Numbered from the stretch's first letter, positions 26,411 to 34,190 are shown. The stretch is DNA of 64,000 bases from Sinorhizobium meliloti 4H41 (GCF_000375585.1 NZ_AQWP01000005.1:186001-250000); one strand, 5' to 3'. Notes: generated from the letters alone by a model not told the origin. Program-made: numbers and translations.

Positions 26411-26481
26411 GAAGCCGCGGCCCAAGAGCGGTCTGCGGCTTCATTTACGTGTTCGGTCCCAAAGTCGCAATGCCTTGCGAC
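26411..26481 (+). other. Two hairpins in the rpmE leader
   Basis: GAAGCCGC (26411-26418) pairs with GCGGCTTC (26435-26442), and GTCGCAA (26464-26470) pairs with TTGCGAC (26475-26481) around a four-base loop. Both lie between the candidate promoter and the rpmE ribosome-binding site. Confidence 0.5.
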
Positions 26482-26512
26482 AATTGGACCCTGGAACTCT
26501 AGGAAGATTGTT

Positions 26513-26734
26513 ATGAAGGCAGACATCCATCCCGACTACCACACGATCAAGGTTGTCATGACCGACGGCACCGAATACGAAACCCGCTCGACCTGGGGTA
26601 CGGAAGGTGCGACCATGAACCTGGAAATCGACCCCAAGTCGCATCCGGCCTGGACCGGCGGCAACCAGCAGCTCGTCGACCGCGGCGGCCGCGTCTCCAA
26701 GTTCAAGAAGCGCTTCGAAGGCCTCGGCCTCTGA
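26513..26734 (+). CDS. rpmE: 50S ribosomal protein L31, zinc-free type
   Basis: A 73-residue large-subunit protein: [20 protein letters not shown], then [25 protein letters not shown]. There is no cysteine, so it is the C-minus form without zinc. AGGAAGA lies eight bases before the ATG. It has its own promoter and structured leader and is followed by a strong terminator. The same window carries a zinc-free L36. Confidence 0.96.
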   Translation: MKADIHPDYHTIKVVMTDGTEYETRSTWGTEGATMNLEIDPKSHPAWTGGNQQLVDRGGRVSKFKKRFEGLGL

Positions 26735-26760
26735 TTCAGCCGCTCGACAGCGTGTTTCGA

Positions 26761-26784
26761 AGCCCGGCATTGCCGGGCTTTTTT
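26761..26784 (+). terminator. Terminator of rpmE
   Basis: GCCCGGC (26762-26768) pairs with GCCGGGC (26772-26778) around a three-base loop, followed by six T. Confidence 0.92.
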
Positions 26785-26847
26785 GTTGGCTTTCACTCTT
26801 TCCTGCGGGCTTTGGGCAGGTGCTTTCTCGCTCAAGTCGTCCGTGCA

Positions 26848-26888
26848 TGGATCCTCGGGCTTGACCCTGGGCTTGACGCGAGGATCCA
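26848..26888. repeat. Inverted repeat enclosing a direct repeat
   Basis: TGGATCCTCG at 26848-26857 and CGAGGATCCA at 26879-26888 are exact complements. Inside, GGGCTTGAC occurs twice, at 26857-26865 and 26869-26877. The element fills the gap between the rpmE and rcdA terminators and resembles dispersed alphaproteobacterial repeats. Confidence 0.6.
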
Positions 26889-26911
26889 CCCGCAATCACG
26901 CCCGCGCCAAC

Positions 26912-26935
26912 AAAAAACCCGGCACATGGCCGGGC
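26912..26935 (-). terminator. Terminator of rcdA
   Basis: On the minus strand, GCCCGG and its complement (CCCGGC at 26918-26923, GCCGGG at 26929-26934 on the plus strand) form a stem followed by six T (26917-26912). Confidence 0.85.
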
Positions 26936-26966
26936 TTTGGCTTACAGCGGCAGGGTTCTGCCTCGC

Positions 26967-27485
26967 TCAACTCGCTCCGAAGGCCGTCTGCAGCAGCTTG
27001 ATCTGCGCCTTGACGCCGTTCTGGTTGTCCGGAACGAAGCTCGTTGCTTCCTGCGGCCGATAAATCTCGCGGTCGAGCAATGCGACCCGGTTCTGCAGCC
27101 GGAGCGACCGCTCGATGAGCTCGCGGAAGCTCTCCGGCAGATCGTTCCAGCCCGGCGCGCTGCGGTCGACGTTGAAGCTGTCCAGGCGCACCTTGCTCTT
27201 TTCAGACAGGACCTGCTCGCGGCTCATCTCGCCATTGTTGACGGCGCGCTGCAGCAGGAGCCATGACGCCATCTGCATCAGCCGGGTGGTGAGGCGCATC
27301 GACTCGGCAGCATAGAGAACGGATGCCATGCGCGGCAGCACCTTGGCGGCGGTGCGTCCAGGGCCATCGAGATAGCTTGCCGTTTCCTCGACCAGGCCCA
27401 TCCCTTCAGCGTAGAGCGCCTTGAACTGCGCCGAAGACGCAGCGTGACCGGCGAAACTGACGGTATTCAATCCTCTTTCGGACAT
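26967..27485 (-). CDS. rcdA: RcdA family (DUF1465) regulator of CtrA degradation
   Basis: A 172-residue cytosolic helical protein of the DUF1465 family. In Caulobacter, RcdA is an adaptor that works with CpdR and PopA to deliver the cell-cycle regulator CtrA to the ClpXP protease. Conserved stretches are FKALYAEGMGLVEETASYLDG, RLTTRLMQMASWLLLQRAVNNGEM and SLRLQNRVALLDREIYR. I start at ATG 27485 (MSERGLNTVSF); an in-frame ATG 33 codons upstream lies in a segment with no homology. Two perfect TTAA-N7-TTAA CtrA boxes lie upstream, at 27609 and 27784, so CtrA may control its own degradation factor. It is monocistronic, with its own terminator. Confidence 0.88.
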   Translation of the reverse strand: MSERGLNTVSFAGHAASSAQFKALYAEGMGLVEETASYLDGPGRTAAKVLPRMASVLYAAESMRLTTRLMQMASWLLLQRAVNNGEMSREQVLSEKSKVRLDSFNVDRSAPGWNDLPESFRELIERSLRLQNRVALLDREIYRPQEATSFVPDNQNGVKAQIKLLQTAFGAS

Positions 27486-27608
27486 GCCTGTATTCCCTGG
27501 TTCCAACGCATCACAACTGTCAGGAAACGGGCGGCTCTGGGAAAAGTTTCCTGAGGCCCCTCCATGCTCGAAGAATGATCCCATACCGCATTCCGCGCAA
27601 GAGCATTC

Positions 27609-27623
27609 TTAAGAAAGGGTTAA
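27609..27623. promoter_or_regulatory. CtrA-box match (proximal) upstream of rcdA
   Basis: TTAAGAAAGGGTTAA is an exact TTAA-N7-TTAA site, the full CtrA recognition pattern of alphaproteobacteria. It lies 124 bases before the rcdA start codon. Confidence 0.6.
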
Positions 27624-27660
27624 TCTCCACACTTCTTTGGAGGCCGCCCTGTCGCAAAGC

Positions 27661-27687
27661 AAAAAAAGAGCCGCGTGAAGCGGCTCT
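27661..27687 (-). terminator. Terminator of the MFS-DUF1192 unit
   Basis: GAGCCGC (27668-27674) pairs with GCGGCTC (27680-27686) around a five-base loop. On the minus strand the stem is followed by a run of seven T. Confidence 0.88.
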
Positions 27688-27783
27688 CAAGGTAAAACAG
27701 GGAGAAAAATCAGACCCATTCGCCAGTCGGTGAAATTGTCTGAGTCCGGAAGGACCGGATGCTCGGACAATCGCAGAAAATGC

Positions 27784-27798
27784 TTAATTTGCGGTTAA
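27784..27798. promoter_or_regulatory. CtrA-box match (distal) upstream of rcdA
   Basis: TTAATTTGCGGTTAA is a second exact TTAA-N7-TTAA site, 299 bases before rcdA and between the DUF1192 stop codon and its terminator. Confidence 0.45.
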
Positions 27799-27848
27799 AG
27801 CCCAAGCATTCTTCTGGATTAAAAGTCCGCAATCATTCCAGCCCGCGC

Positions 27849-28037
27849 TCACCGGAAAAGGCTTTCGGCGGCCGAACGGCTCGCCGACTTGCGCTGTCTT
27901 TCCGCTTCGAGCCTTGCAATTTCCTCCGTCAGAAGCGCGATGCGCGCGGTCAGTTCGTCCACGGAGAGCAGCGAAAGATCGCTGCCGATCTCGTGCTCGG
28001 TCTTCTTTTTCGGTTGGTCATCGTCAAACAGGCTCAT
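27849..28037 (-). CDS. DUF1192 family small protein
   Basis: A 62-residue protein: MSLFDDDQPKKKTEHEIGSDLSLLSVDELTARIALLTEEIARLEAER, which is the DUF1192 pattern of an acidic start and a C-terminal coiled coil. The function is unknown. Its start lies inside the last codons of the MFS gene, an overlap of 14 bases, so it is translated from the same message. A terminator follows at 27661-27687. Confidence 0.85.
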   Translation of the reverse strand: MSLFDDDQPKKKTEHEIGSDLSLLSVDELTARIALLTEEIARLEAERQRKSASRSAAESLFR

Positions 28038-29325
28038 TCGATCTCTCCTCTTCCTGGGGATCGTCGGCGCCTTCGTCCGGCAGTTCCTCCAGCGGAGCCG
28101 CACGCGGCGAGAGCTGCAGGCTCTCCGGCGTCGTCGCCGTACCGGCATTGACCGGCGAGAAGTTTTCGCGCTCGGCCGCGGGCACCGGTGCGCGCCGGCG
28201 GCTGCGGACGATCGCATAGGCAGTGATGAGCATATGCGCACAGGCCGTGATCATGAAGAGGCCATAAGGCCCGCTGGCGGTCATTATCGGCCCGCCGATC
28301 GTCGGGCCGATAATCGTGCCGATGCCGTAGAGCAGCAGGAGCCCGCCCGAAACCTTCACGAAATCCTCGGGGGTCGCGAAGTCGTTGGCGTGGGAAACCG
28401 CGATCGGGTAGAGCGCATTGGCGGCTGCGCCGTAGATCGCGATCAACGTCAGAACGATCCAGACCTGGCCGGGCTCGACGAGGAAGATCAGGAGGCCGGC
28501 GAAAGCGCCGACCCCGGCGAGCGCGGCAAGCACATAGCGGCGGTCGATACGGTCGGAGATGCGGCCGGCCGGCAGTTGCATGACGGCGCCCGAGAAGATC
28601 GCCACGCTCATCATCGCCGCGACGGTGCTGTCCGACAGCCCGGCCTGGCGGCCGAAGACCGCGCCGAGCGTGCCGAAGGCGCCGTTGGCGATGCCGATGA
28701 GCAGGATGCCGAGGAAGGAAACCGGCGAATTGCGGTAGAGGCCGCGCAGGTCGAGGCGCACCTGTTTCAGCGGCTGCGGCGAGGCGGCCCTGGACAACAG
28801 CGTCGGCAGCATCGCTACGCAATAGAGAATGCCGCAGATCATGAAGAAGAAGGTCGTGGACGTCTCGCCGAAAGGAATCATCATCTGGCCGCCGACGACG
28901 CCGAAAAGGGTGATGGCGATATAGAGCGAGAAGATCACGCCGCGGCTCTCATTGGTGGCGCGCTCGTTCAGCCAGCTTTCGATGATCATCGACGTTCCGG
29001 CAGTGGAGAAACCCGTCACCGCGCGCAGCGCCAGCCACCAGACCGGGTCGATCAGAATGCCCGTCAGCAGGGAAACGATTGCGATCAGGGCCGTGAACAC
29101 GCTGAAGGCGCGCACATGCCCGATGCGCTTGACGACATTCGGAGAGAAGAAGCAGCCAAGCACGAAACCGGTGGCCCAGAGCGTGCCGAACAGACCGAGG
29201 ATGGTTGTCGGATAGCCCTCCGCGGTGCCGCGCACCGGCAGGAGCAGGCCCTGCAGACCGTTTCCGAGGAAGAGAAACAGGGTGCCAAGCAGCAGCGCGG
29301 CAACGGGAAGCAGGTTATTTCTCAT
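28024..29325 (-). CDS. MFS transporter (UMF/YcaD-type)
   Basis: A 433-residue inner-membrane protein with twelve hydrophobic segments in two halves. The first half has the family loop FFSPNVVKRIGHVRAF and FSTAGTSMIIESWLNERATNESRGVIFSLY, which is characteristic of the YcaD-like group of putative efflux or uptake carriers; the second has GRISDRIDRRYVLA. A soluble tail of about 55 residues rich in Glu and Pro closes the protein. The substrate is unknown. It overlaps DUF1192 by 14 bases. Confidence 0.86.
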   Translation of the reverse strand: MRNNLLPVAALLLGTLFLFLGNGLQGLLLPVRGTAEGYPTTILGLFGTLWATGFVLGCFFSPNVVKRIGHVRAFSVFTALIAIVSLLTGILIDPVWWLALRAVTGFSTAGTSMIIESWLNERATNESRGVIFSLYIAITLFGVVGGQMMIPFGETSTTFFFMICGILYCVAMLPTLLSRAASPQPLKQVRLDLRGLYRNSPVSFLGILLIGIANGAFGTLGAVFGRQAGLSDSTVAAMMSVAIFSGAVMQLPAGRISDRIDRRYVLAALAGVGAFAGLLIFLVEPGQVWIVLTLIAIYGAAANALYPIAVSHANDFATPEDFVKVSGGLLLLYGIGTIIGPTIGGPIMTASGPYGLFMITACAHMLITAYAIVRSRRRAPVPAAERENFSPVNAGTATTPESLQLSPRAAPLEELPDEGADDPQEEERSNEPV

Positions 29326-29506
29326 CGTCCACCCGGAATTCGTTCGCCCTTCGGCGTGTCGTGACGAGGACCGCCGCTCTGCCGATGGAAATCAATACCA
29401 CCGGTCATTGCAAATCGACGGCGAAAACAATAGCCCTCTATGCGACGAAAAGTGACGTCCGTATGACGTCGCTCCCATTGCAGCGGATCTTCCCGGAAAT
29501 GAGCGA

Positions 29507-29662
29507 ATGTCAAAGGCACTGACGGTTCTCCTGCTGCTGGCCATGTGCGTCCAGCTCATCAAGCCGCTCGGCTATCCGGGACTGAGGCAGCGCCGCGATT
29601 TCTGGAAGATTGCCGTCTTCGCCATCGTCGTGATGATGGTCACGGTGCTCGTGCGTCCCTGA
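29507..29662 (+). CDS. Small two-helix membrane protein, unknown
   Basis: A 51-residue frame: MSKALTVLLLLAMCVQLIKPLGYPGL, a basic turn RQRRDFW, then KIAVFAIVVMMVTVLV. This makes two membrane helices joined by a positively charged loop. The arrangement is coherent for a small inner-membrane protein, and I recall similar small proteins in rhizobia. The ribosome-binding site (GGAA upstream) is weak. An overlapping ATG seven bases earlier is in a frame that stops after seven codons. No function is assigned. Confidence 0.6.
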   Translation: MSKALTVLLLLAMCVQLIKPLGYPGLRQRRDFWKIAVFAIVVMMVTVLVRP

Positions 29663-29808
29663 GCCTCCTGCGGTGCCGCGCGAGATTTCGAAGTCCGGCG
29701 GCTTCGGCGTTCCTTGAGAAACAGCAACTTGGGAAAGGGCCGCGCTATTGTCGCGCTCAAGTTGCTCTATCTCCGCACGACATGACGACAGGAAAAGGTT
29801 AAATTACC

Positions 29809-31713
29809 GTGCTCGGCCACAAGATGAAGATCGAGGCTCTGTTGGAACGTCGTCTCACCGCCATTCTCGCAGCCGATGTCGTGGGCTACAGCCGCCTCAT
29901 GGGAGCGGATGAGGCCGGCACGCTCGCGGCGCTGAAGCGCCATCGCCGCGAGCTGCTGGAACCAAAGATCGCCGAACATAAAGGCCGAATCGTCAAACTG
30001 GCGGGAGACAGCATGCTCGTCGAGTTTTCGAGCGTGGTGAACGCTGTTGCCTGTGCCGCCGCGATTCAGCGCGGCATGCTCGCCTGCAACGAAGGCTTGC
30101 CGAAGAGCAGGCGCATCGAACTCAGGATCGGCATCCATCTCGGCGACGTGATCGTCGAGGACGGCGACATCTTCGGCGATGGCGTCAATGTCGCGGCACG
30201 GCTCGAAGGGCTTGCCGATCCTTCCGGCATCGCCGTTTCTGCCTCCGTGCGGGACCATGTCGGCTCGAGACTCGATGTCGGTTTCATCGACAAGGGCGAA
30301 TACAGCCTGAAGAACATCGCATCGACCGTCCGCGTCTATACGGTGTCGCTCGGCGGCAATTCGCTCGGCAAGCGTGGGGAGCCGTCCGGCGTCGTCGACC
30401 GCGGCTACGAATTATCGATCGCCGTCCTGCCCTTCACCAATATGAGCCATGATCCCGAGCAGGAATATTTCTCCGACGGCATCACAGAGGACGTCATCAC
30501 CGACCTTTCGAAGATTTCGCGCCTGCACGTCGTCGCCCGCAACACCGTCTTCACTTACAAGGGCAAGTCGGTGAAGGTTAAGCAGATCGCCCATGAACTC
30601 GGCGTTCGCTTCATCCTCGAAGGCAGCGTGCGCAAGGCGGGCGGACGTGTGCGCATCACCGGCCAGTTGATCGACGCCCAGACCGGCGGGCATCTGTGGG
30701 CCGACCGCTACGACCGCGATCTGACGGATATTTTCGCTATTCAGGACGAGATCACTCATGCCATCGTCGACCAGCTCAAGATAAAGCTTCTGCCGGAGGA
30801 AAAGAGGGCGATCGAAAGCGACCCGACGACCTCGGTCGAGGCCTATACGTACTATCTCCGCGGTCGGCAGTTCTCCCATACGTGGACGCGGCCCTATCTG
30901 CTGCTCGCACGCCGCATGTTCCTGAAGGCCGTCGAACTCGACCCGAATTATGCGCGTGCCTATGCCGGCATCGCCGAGTGCGAATGTGCGATCAGGGACT
31001 GGCACGAAAAGGAGTTTCCGCTGGAGAGCATACTCGACATGAGCGCCAGGGCGCTCACGCTCGATCCGAACCTGGCGGAAGCGCATGCCTCGCGCGGGCT
31101 CGCATTGAACCACGACGGCCAGACGGAGGAGGCAAGTCGTGAGTTTCTGCAGGCCCTGGCGCTCGATCCTTCGCTCTATGAGGCGAATCTCTATTATGGC
31201 CGTTTTCTCTTCGCGCAGGGCCGCTTCCGGGAAGCGATCGGATTCTTCGAGCGTGCGGCGGAAATCCGGTCGGACGATTACTTTTCGCCGATCCATTTGA
31301 TGGGTTGCCACCTGTCCCTTGGTATGGAGACCGAGCGCCAGCGCTGGGCGCGGATCGGTATCGAAAGAGCGCAAAGCGCGATGGAGCGGAACCCCGAGAA
31401 TGCCAGCCCGGCGCATCGCGGTGCATTGGCGCTGGCGCATATGGGCGAGGCGGAACGTGCGAAGGAATGGGTTTCTCGTGCGCTGGCGATCGATCCGGAC
31501 GATATCGTCGCGCGGTACAATGCAGCCTGCGTCCATTCGCTCCTTGGCGAGGGCGAGCGCGCGCTGGAACTGCTGGAAACCGTGGTGCCGCTGAGCTCCA
31601 GCTACCATGTCCAGTGGTTCAACCAGGATCCGGACCTGGACCTCATACGCGACGATCCGCGCTTCCGCGCGCTCCTCGACGCGCTCACAGAGTGCAAGGT
31701 CGGAAGGCGCTGA
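29809..31713 (+). CDS. Class III adenylate cyclase with TolB-like and TPR domains
   Basis: A 634-residue protein. The class III cyclase homology domain covers about residues 12-185: the first metal Asp in LAADVVGYSRLM, the substrate-reading Lys and second metal Asp in KLAGDSMLVEF, and the transition-state Asn and Arg in GDGVNVAARLEGLA are all present, so it should make cAMP. Residues 205-345 (ELSIAVLPFTNMSHDPEQEYFSDGITE and HELGVRFILEGSVRKAGG) form the TolB/FlgO-like domain usual in rhizobial cyclases, and TPR repeats run from about 350 to the end. No membrane segment is seen. The start is GTG 29809 or ATG 29824. Rhizobia carry many paralogues. Confidence 0.9.
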   Translation: MLGHKMKIEALLERRLTAILAADVVGYSRLMGADEAGTLAALKRHRRELLEPKIAEHKGRIVKLAGDSMLVEFSSVVNAVACAAAIQRGMLACNEGLPKSRRIELRIGIHLGDVIVEDGDIFGDGVNVAARLEGLADPSGIAVSASVRDHVGSRLDVGFIDKGEYSLKNIASTVRVYTVSLGGNSLGKRGEPSGVVDRGYELSIAVLPFTNMSHDPEQEYFSDGITEDVITDLSKISRLHVVARNTVFTYKGKSVKVKQIAHELGVRFILEGSVRKAGGRVRITGQLIDAQTGGHLWADRYDRDLTDIFAIQDEITHAIVDQLKIKLLPEEKRAIESDPTTSVEAYTYYLRGRQFSHTWTRPYLLLARRMFLKAVELDPNYARAYAGIAECECAIRDWHEKEFPLESILDMSARALTLDPNLAEAHASRGLALNHDGQTEEASREFLQALALDPSLYEANLYYGRFLFAQGRFREAIGFFERAAEIRSDDYFSPIHLMGCHLSLGMETERQRWARIGIERAQSAMERNPENASPAHRGALALAHMGEAERAKEWVSRALAIDPDDIVARYNAACVHSLLGEGERALELLETVVPLSSSYHVQWFNQDPDLDLIRDDPRFRALLDALTECKVGRR

Positions 31714-31725
31714 ACATTACGGCGA

Positions 31726-32643
31726 TCAGATCAAGATCTCCCCGCGCATCGCCGAAACGCAGTCGCCCGAGACGCTGACGTTGCGGACTGTGCCGTTCCT
31801 CTTGTCGACACCGACCGTGATGAGGCTGCGGCGGCCCATTTCCACGCCCTGTTCGATGACGAGTTCGGCCTTCGCGTCGGCCTCGGGAAGCAGCGAGACG
31901 AGGTAAGCGCCGAGCGCCGCCGAAGCGCTGCCGGTTGCCGGATCCTCGATGACGTTGTCGAGCGGAGCGAACATGCGTGCCCTTATATGGCCGGGCCGCT
32001 CGCGCGTATGGGCATAGAGAAACAGGCTGAAGCTGTCTTCCGCAAGCGGATAGCGGCTGTTCGCCTCCTCGAAGGCCGAGACGTTCGGCCGCGCTGTCGA
32101 AAGGGCATCGACGTCGCGCACCTCGGCGACCGCGAAGGGCAGGCCGACCGAAATGCGCACCGGCGGATGAGTTCGGTCGACGAGGTCGTCCTGGCGCAGC
32201 GATGCGCAGGCGGCAATCGTCGCGGCGTCTATGGCGGGTCCGATTTGCAGCGCCTGCGGGGCGACGATCCTTGCGCCCGTGACGATGCCGTCACTGCCGA
32301 GAAGAGTCACTTCGACAAGGCCCGCTTTTTCCTCGAAACGCAATGCGCCGCCCGGCTTGCGGCCGAAGACTTCCCGTTGCCGGCCGAGCACGAAGGCCGT
32401 GCCGACATTCGGGTGGCCGGCGAAAGGCACTTCGGTCGTCGGCGTGAAGATGCGCACGCGCGCGGTGTTCTCCGGATTTTCGGGCGGAAGGACGAAGGTG
32501 ACTTCGGAATAGCCGAACTCCGTGGCGATCGCCTGCATCTGGGCGTCGCTCAAGACCCGTGCATCCGGGATGACGGCAAGCTGATTGCCGGCGAAACGGT
32601 CGGTCGTGAAGACGTCGACGGTAATGAAGGAGACGGTGTTCAT
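31726..32643 (-). CDS. PhzF family isomerase/epimerase-like protein
   Basis: A 305-residue member of the PhzF phenazine biosynthesis-like superfamily, which has a diaminopimelate epimerase fold. Family marks are VDVFTTDRFAGNQLAVIPDA at the N-terminus, FGYSEVTFVLPP with the catalytic Glu, PFAGHPNVGTAF, and the second-half EDPATGSASAALGAYL. Most members outside phenazine producers have unknown substrates, and no phenazine genes are present. It ends 12 bases from the cyclase gene, converging with it. Confidence 0.9.
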   Translation of the reverse strand: MNTVSFITVDVFTTDRFAGNQLAVIPDARVLSDAQMQAIATEFGYSEVTFVLPPENPENTARVRIFTPTTEVPFAGHPNVGTAFVLGRQREVFGRKPGGALRFEEKAGLVEVTLLGSDGIVTGARIVAPQALQIGPAIDAATIAACASLRQDDLVDRTHPPVRISVGLPFAVAEVRDVDALSTARPNVSAFEEANSRYPLAEDSFSLFLYAHTRERPGHIRARMFAPLDNVIEDPATGSASAALGAYLVSLLPEADAKAELVIEQGVEMGRRSLITVGVDKRNGTVRNVSVSGDCVSAMRGEILI

Positions 32644-32751
32644 GGGGCCCTCCGGTCGGTCGCAGATGGCGTAGATTTAAAGTCGTCGCCGGCGCCGCTG
32701 AACAGCGAACTTGTCTCCCTGACAATTGTCGAGGCAGCAAGGCGGCGCCAT

Positions 32752-32786
32752 AAAAAAGGCCCGGCGGCATCGCTGTCACCGGGCCT
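32752..32786 (-). terminator. Terminator of fbaB
   Basis: AGGCCCGG (32757-32764) pairs with CCGGGCCT (32779-32786). On the minus strand a run of six T follows (32757-32752). It lies 30 bases past the fbaB stop codon. Confidence 0.88.
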
Positions 32787-32815
32787 CTCCTCGCTCCCTC
32801 GAACTATTCTGGCGT

Positions 32816-33841
32816 TCAGGCGGCTTTTTCGAAGTCCTTCGTCCAGCTTCCCTTGGCGGCGAGACTGCACATCTTGGCGCGATGGGCGAAGGCGCGCTGG
32901 CCGGCCGCGACGTTTTCCGACTTGCCGCCCCAGGCATTGAGCGCTTCCTGCTGCAGCGCCCGGCCATAGGAGAAGGTAAGCTTCCAGGGCAGGTCGTGCG
33001 CCGCGTTCATGGCTGAAAGGTGCGCCGTCGCCTCTTCGGTCGACTGGCCGCCGGAGAGGAAGGCGATGCCGGGAACAGCCGCCGGAACGGTGCGCTTCAG
33101 CACCTTGATGGTGCGTTCGGCGACCTCATCGACGGAAGCTTTGCGCGCCTTCTTGCCGTCGATCACCATGCTCGGTTTCAGGATCATGCCTTCGAGGCTG
33201 ACGCGGAGTTCGCCAAGTTCCTCGAAGACGGTGCGCAGGACCCATTCGGTGACCTCTTCCGAGCGCTCGATCGAGTGATCGCCGGGGGCGCCATCCATCA
33301 GCACTTCCGGCTCCACGATCGGTACGATCTTCGCCTCCTGGCACAGCGCGGCATAGCGGGCGAGCGCATGGGCATTGGCCCTGATCGCGCCCCAGGTCGG
33401 AAGAGCGTCGGAAATCGCAATCACGCCCCGCCATTTGGCGAAGCGGGCGCCGGCTTCATGATATCTGGCAAGGCGGGCGGCGAGCCCGTCGAGGCCTTCG
33501 GTTACCGTTTCGTTCGGGAAATGGGCCATCGGCTTGGCACCGGTGTCGACCTTGATCCCCGGGATCGAGCCCGCATTGCGGATGACGTCGGTGAGGGGCG
33601 TGCCGTCTGCAGCCTTCTGGAACAGTGTTTCCTCATAGAGGATGACGCCGGAGATATACTCGCGCATCGCATCGTCCGAGCGCAGCAGCATCTCGCGATA
33701 ATCGCGGCGCGACGTCTCGGTGGACTCCAGGCCGATGCTGTCGAAGCGCTTCTTGATCGTCGCGGTCGACTCGTCGGCCGCAAGCAGGCCGCGGCCGTTT
33801 GCCACCATGGCAACCGCAATGTCTTCCAGTCTTTCGCTCAT
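32816..33841 (-). CDS. fbaB: Class I fructose-bisphosphate aldolase
   Basis: A 341-residue class I (Schiff base) aldolase that cleaves fructose 1,6-bisphosphate to two triose phosphates. Family segments are GRGLLAADESTATIKKRF near the N-terminus, KWRGVIAI with one active-site Lys, PIVEPEVLMDG, LEGMILKPSMVI with the Schiff-base Lys, and AFLSGGQSTEEAT. It follows the tkt-gap-X-pgk cluster in the same direction but is separated from pgk by 349 bases, so it has its own promoter. An A+T-rich palindromic block lies in that gap. Confidence 0.95.
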   Translation of the reverse strand: MSERLEDIAVAMVANGRGLLAADESTATIKKRFDSIGLESTETSRRDYREMLLRSDDAMREYISGVILYEETLFQKAADGTPLTDVIRNAGSIPGIKVDTGAKPMAHFPNETVTEGLDGLAARLARYHEAGARFAKWRGVIAISDALPTWGAIRANAHALARYAALCQEAKIVPIVEPEVLMDGAPGDHSIERSEEVTEWVLRTVFEELGELRVSLEGMILKPSMVIDGKKARKASVDEVAERTIKVLKRTVPAAVPGIAFLSGGQSTEEATAHLSAMNAAHDLPWKLTFSYGRALQQEALNAWGGKSENVAAGQRAFAHRAKMCSLAAKGSWTKDFEKAA

Positions 33842-34190
33842 ATTCTTCTCCTACACACAGCGCTGATCAGCAATCGGAACAGCGAATGAAACCAATCTCG
33901 GAGCGAGGCGCAGAACCGTCTTTCGCGCCCCGGGAACAAAGCCGCGTTAACAGAAGATACCGTGCGGGAAAATGGCAGTAAAACGGGCAAAACGATTTAA
34001 ATAATTTTAATCGTTTGAAAAATCGTAATTATTTTGGGTGGCTTAGTTCCGGCGCGAAGGTGCATGTCACCTGCACGACGAGGCGTTCGAATCTGGATCA
34101 ACTTGTCGGGTTCAGCTATCGAGGCGATGGGCGCGTCGCATGAGTGATTTGAATGCGACGCACCTTGCATGCAGAGCACCGTAGCCGGGC
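33842..34190. other. Intergenic region pgk to fbaB with an A+T-rich palindromic block
   Basis: 349 bases. From 33985 to 34035 the sequence is strongly A+T-rich. It contains two inverted repeats: AAACGATT (33990-33997) with AATCGTTT (34009-34016), and AATAATT (34000-34006) with AATTATT (34027-34033). This is likely the fbaB control region. At the pgk side lies a hairpin repeat (34133-34161). No coding frame is convincing. Confidence 0.55.
34133..34161. repeat. Inverted repeat after pgk, related to one at 18104
   Basis: GCGTCGCAT (34133-34141) and ATGCGACGC (34153-34161) are exact complements with an 11-base loop. The right part, GATTTGAATGCGACGC (34146-34161), recurs exactly at 18104-18119. 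It could also end the pgk transcript, though no U run follows. Confidence 0.65.

Larger units (their letters stand above)
27486..27848. other. Intergenic region upstream of rcdA
   Basis: 363 bases between rcdA and DUF1192, both on the minus strand. It carries the DUF1192 terminator and two CtrA-box matches, listed separately. It is A+T-richer than its surroundings and shows no coding frame. Confidence 0.7.

Noticed and set aside
33997-34011. CtrA box in the fbaB upstream region
   Set aside because: TTAAATAATTTTAA has six rather than seven bases between the TTAA halves, in DNA so A+T-rich that TTAA is expected by chance.
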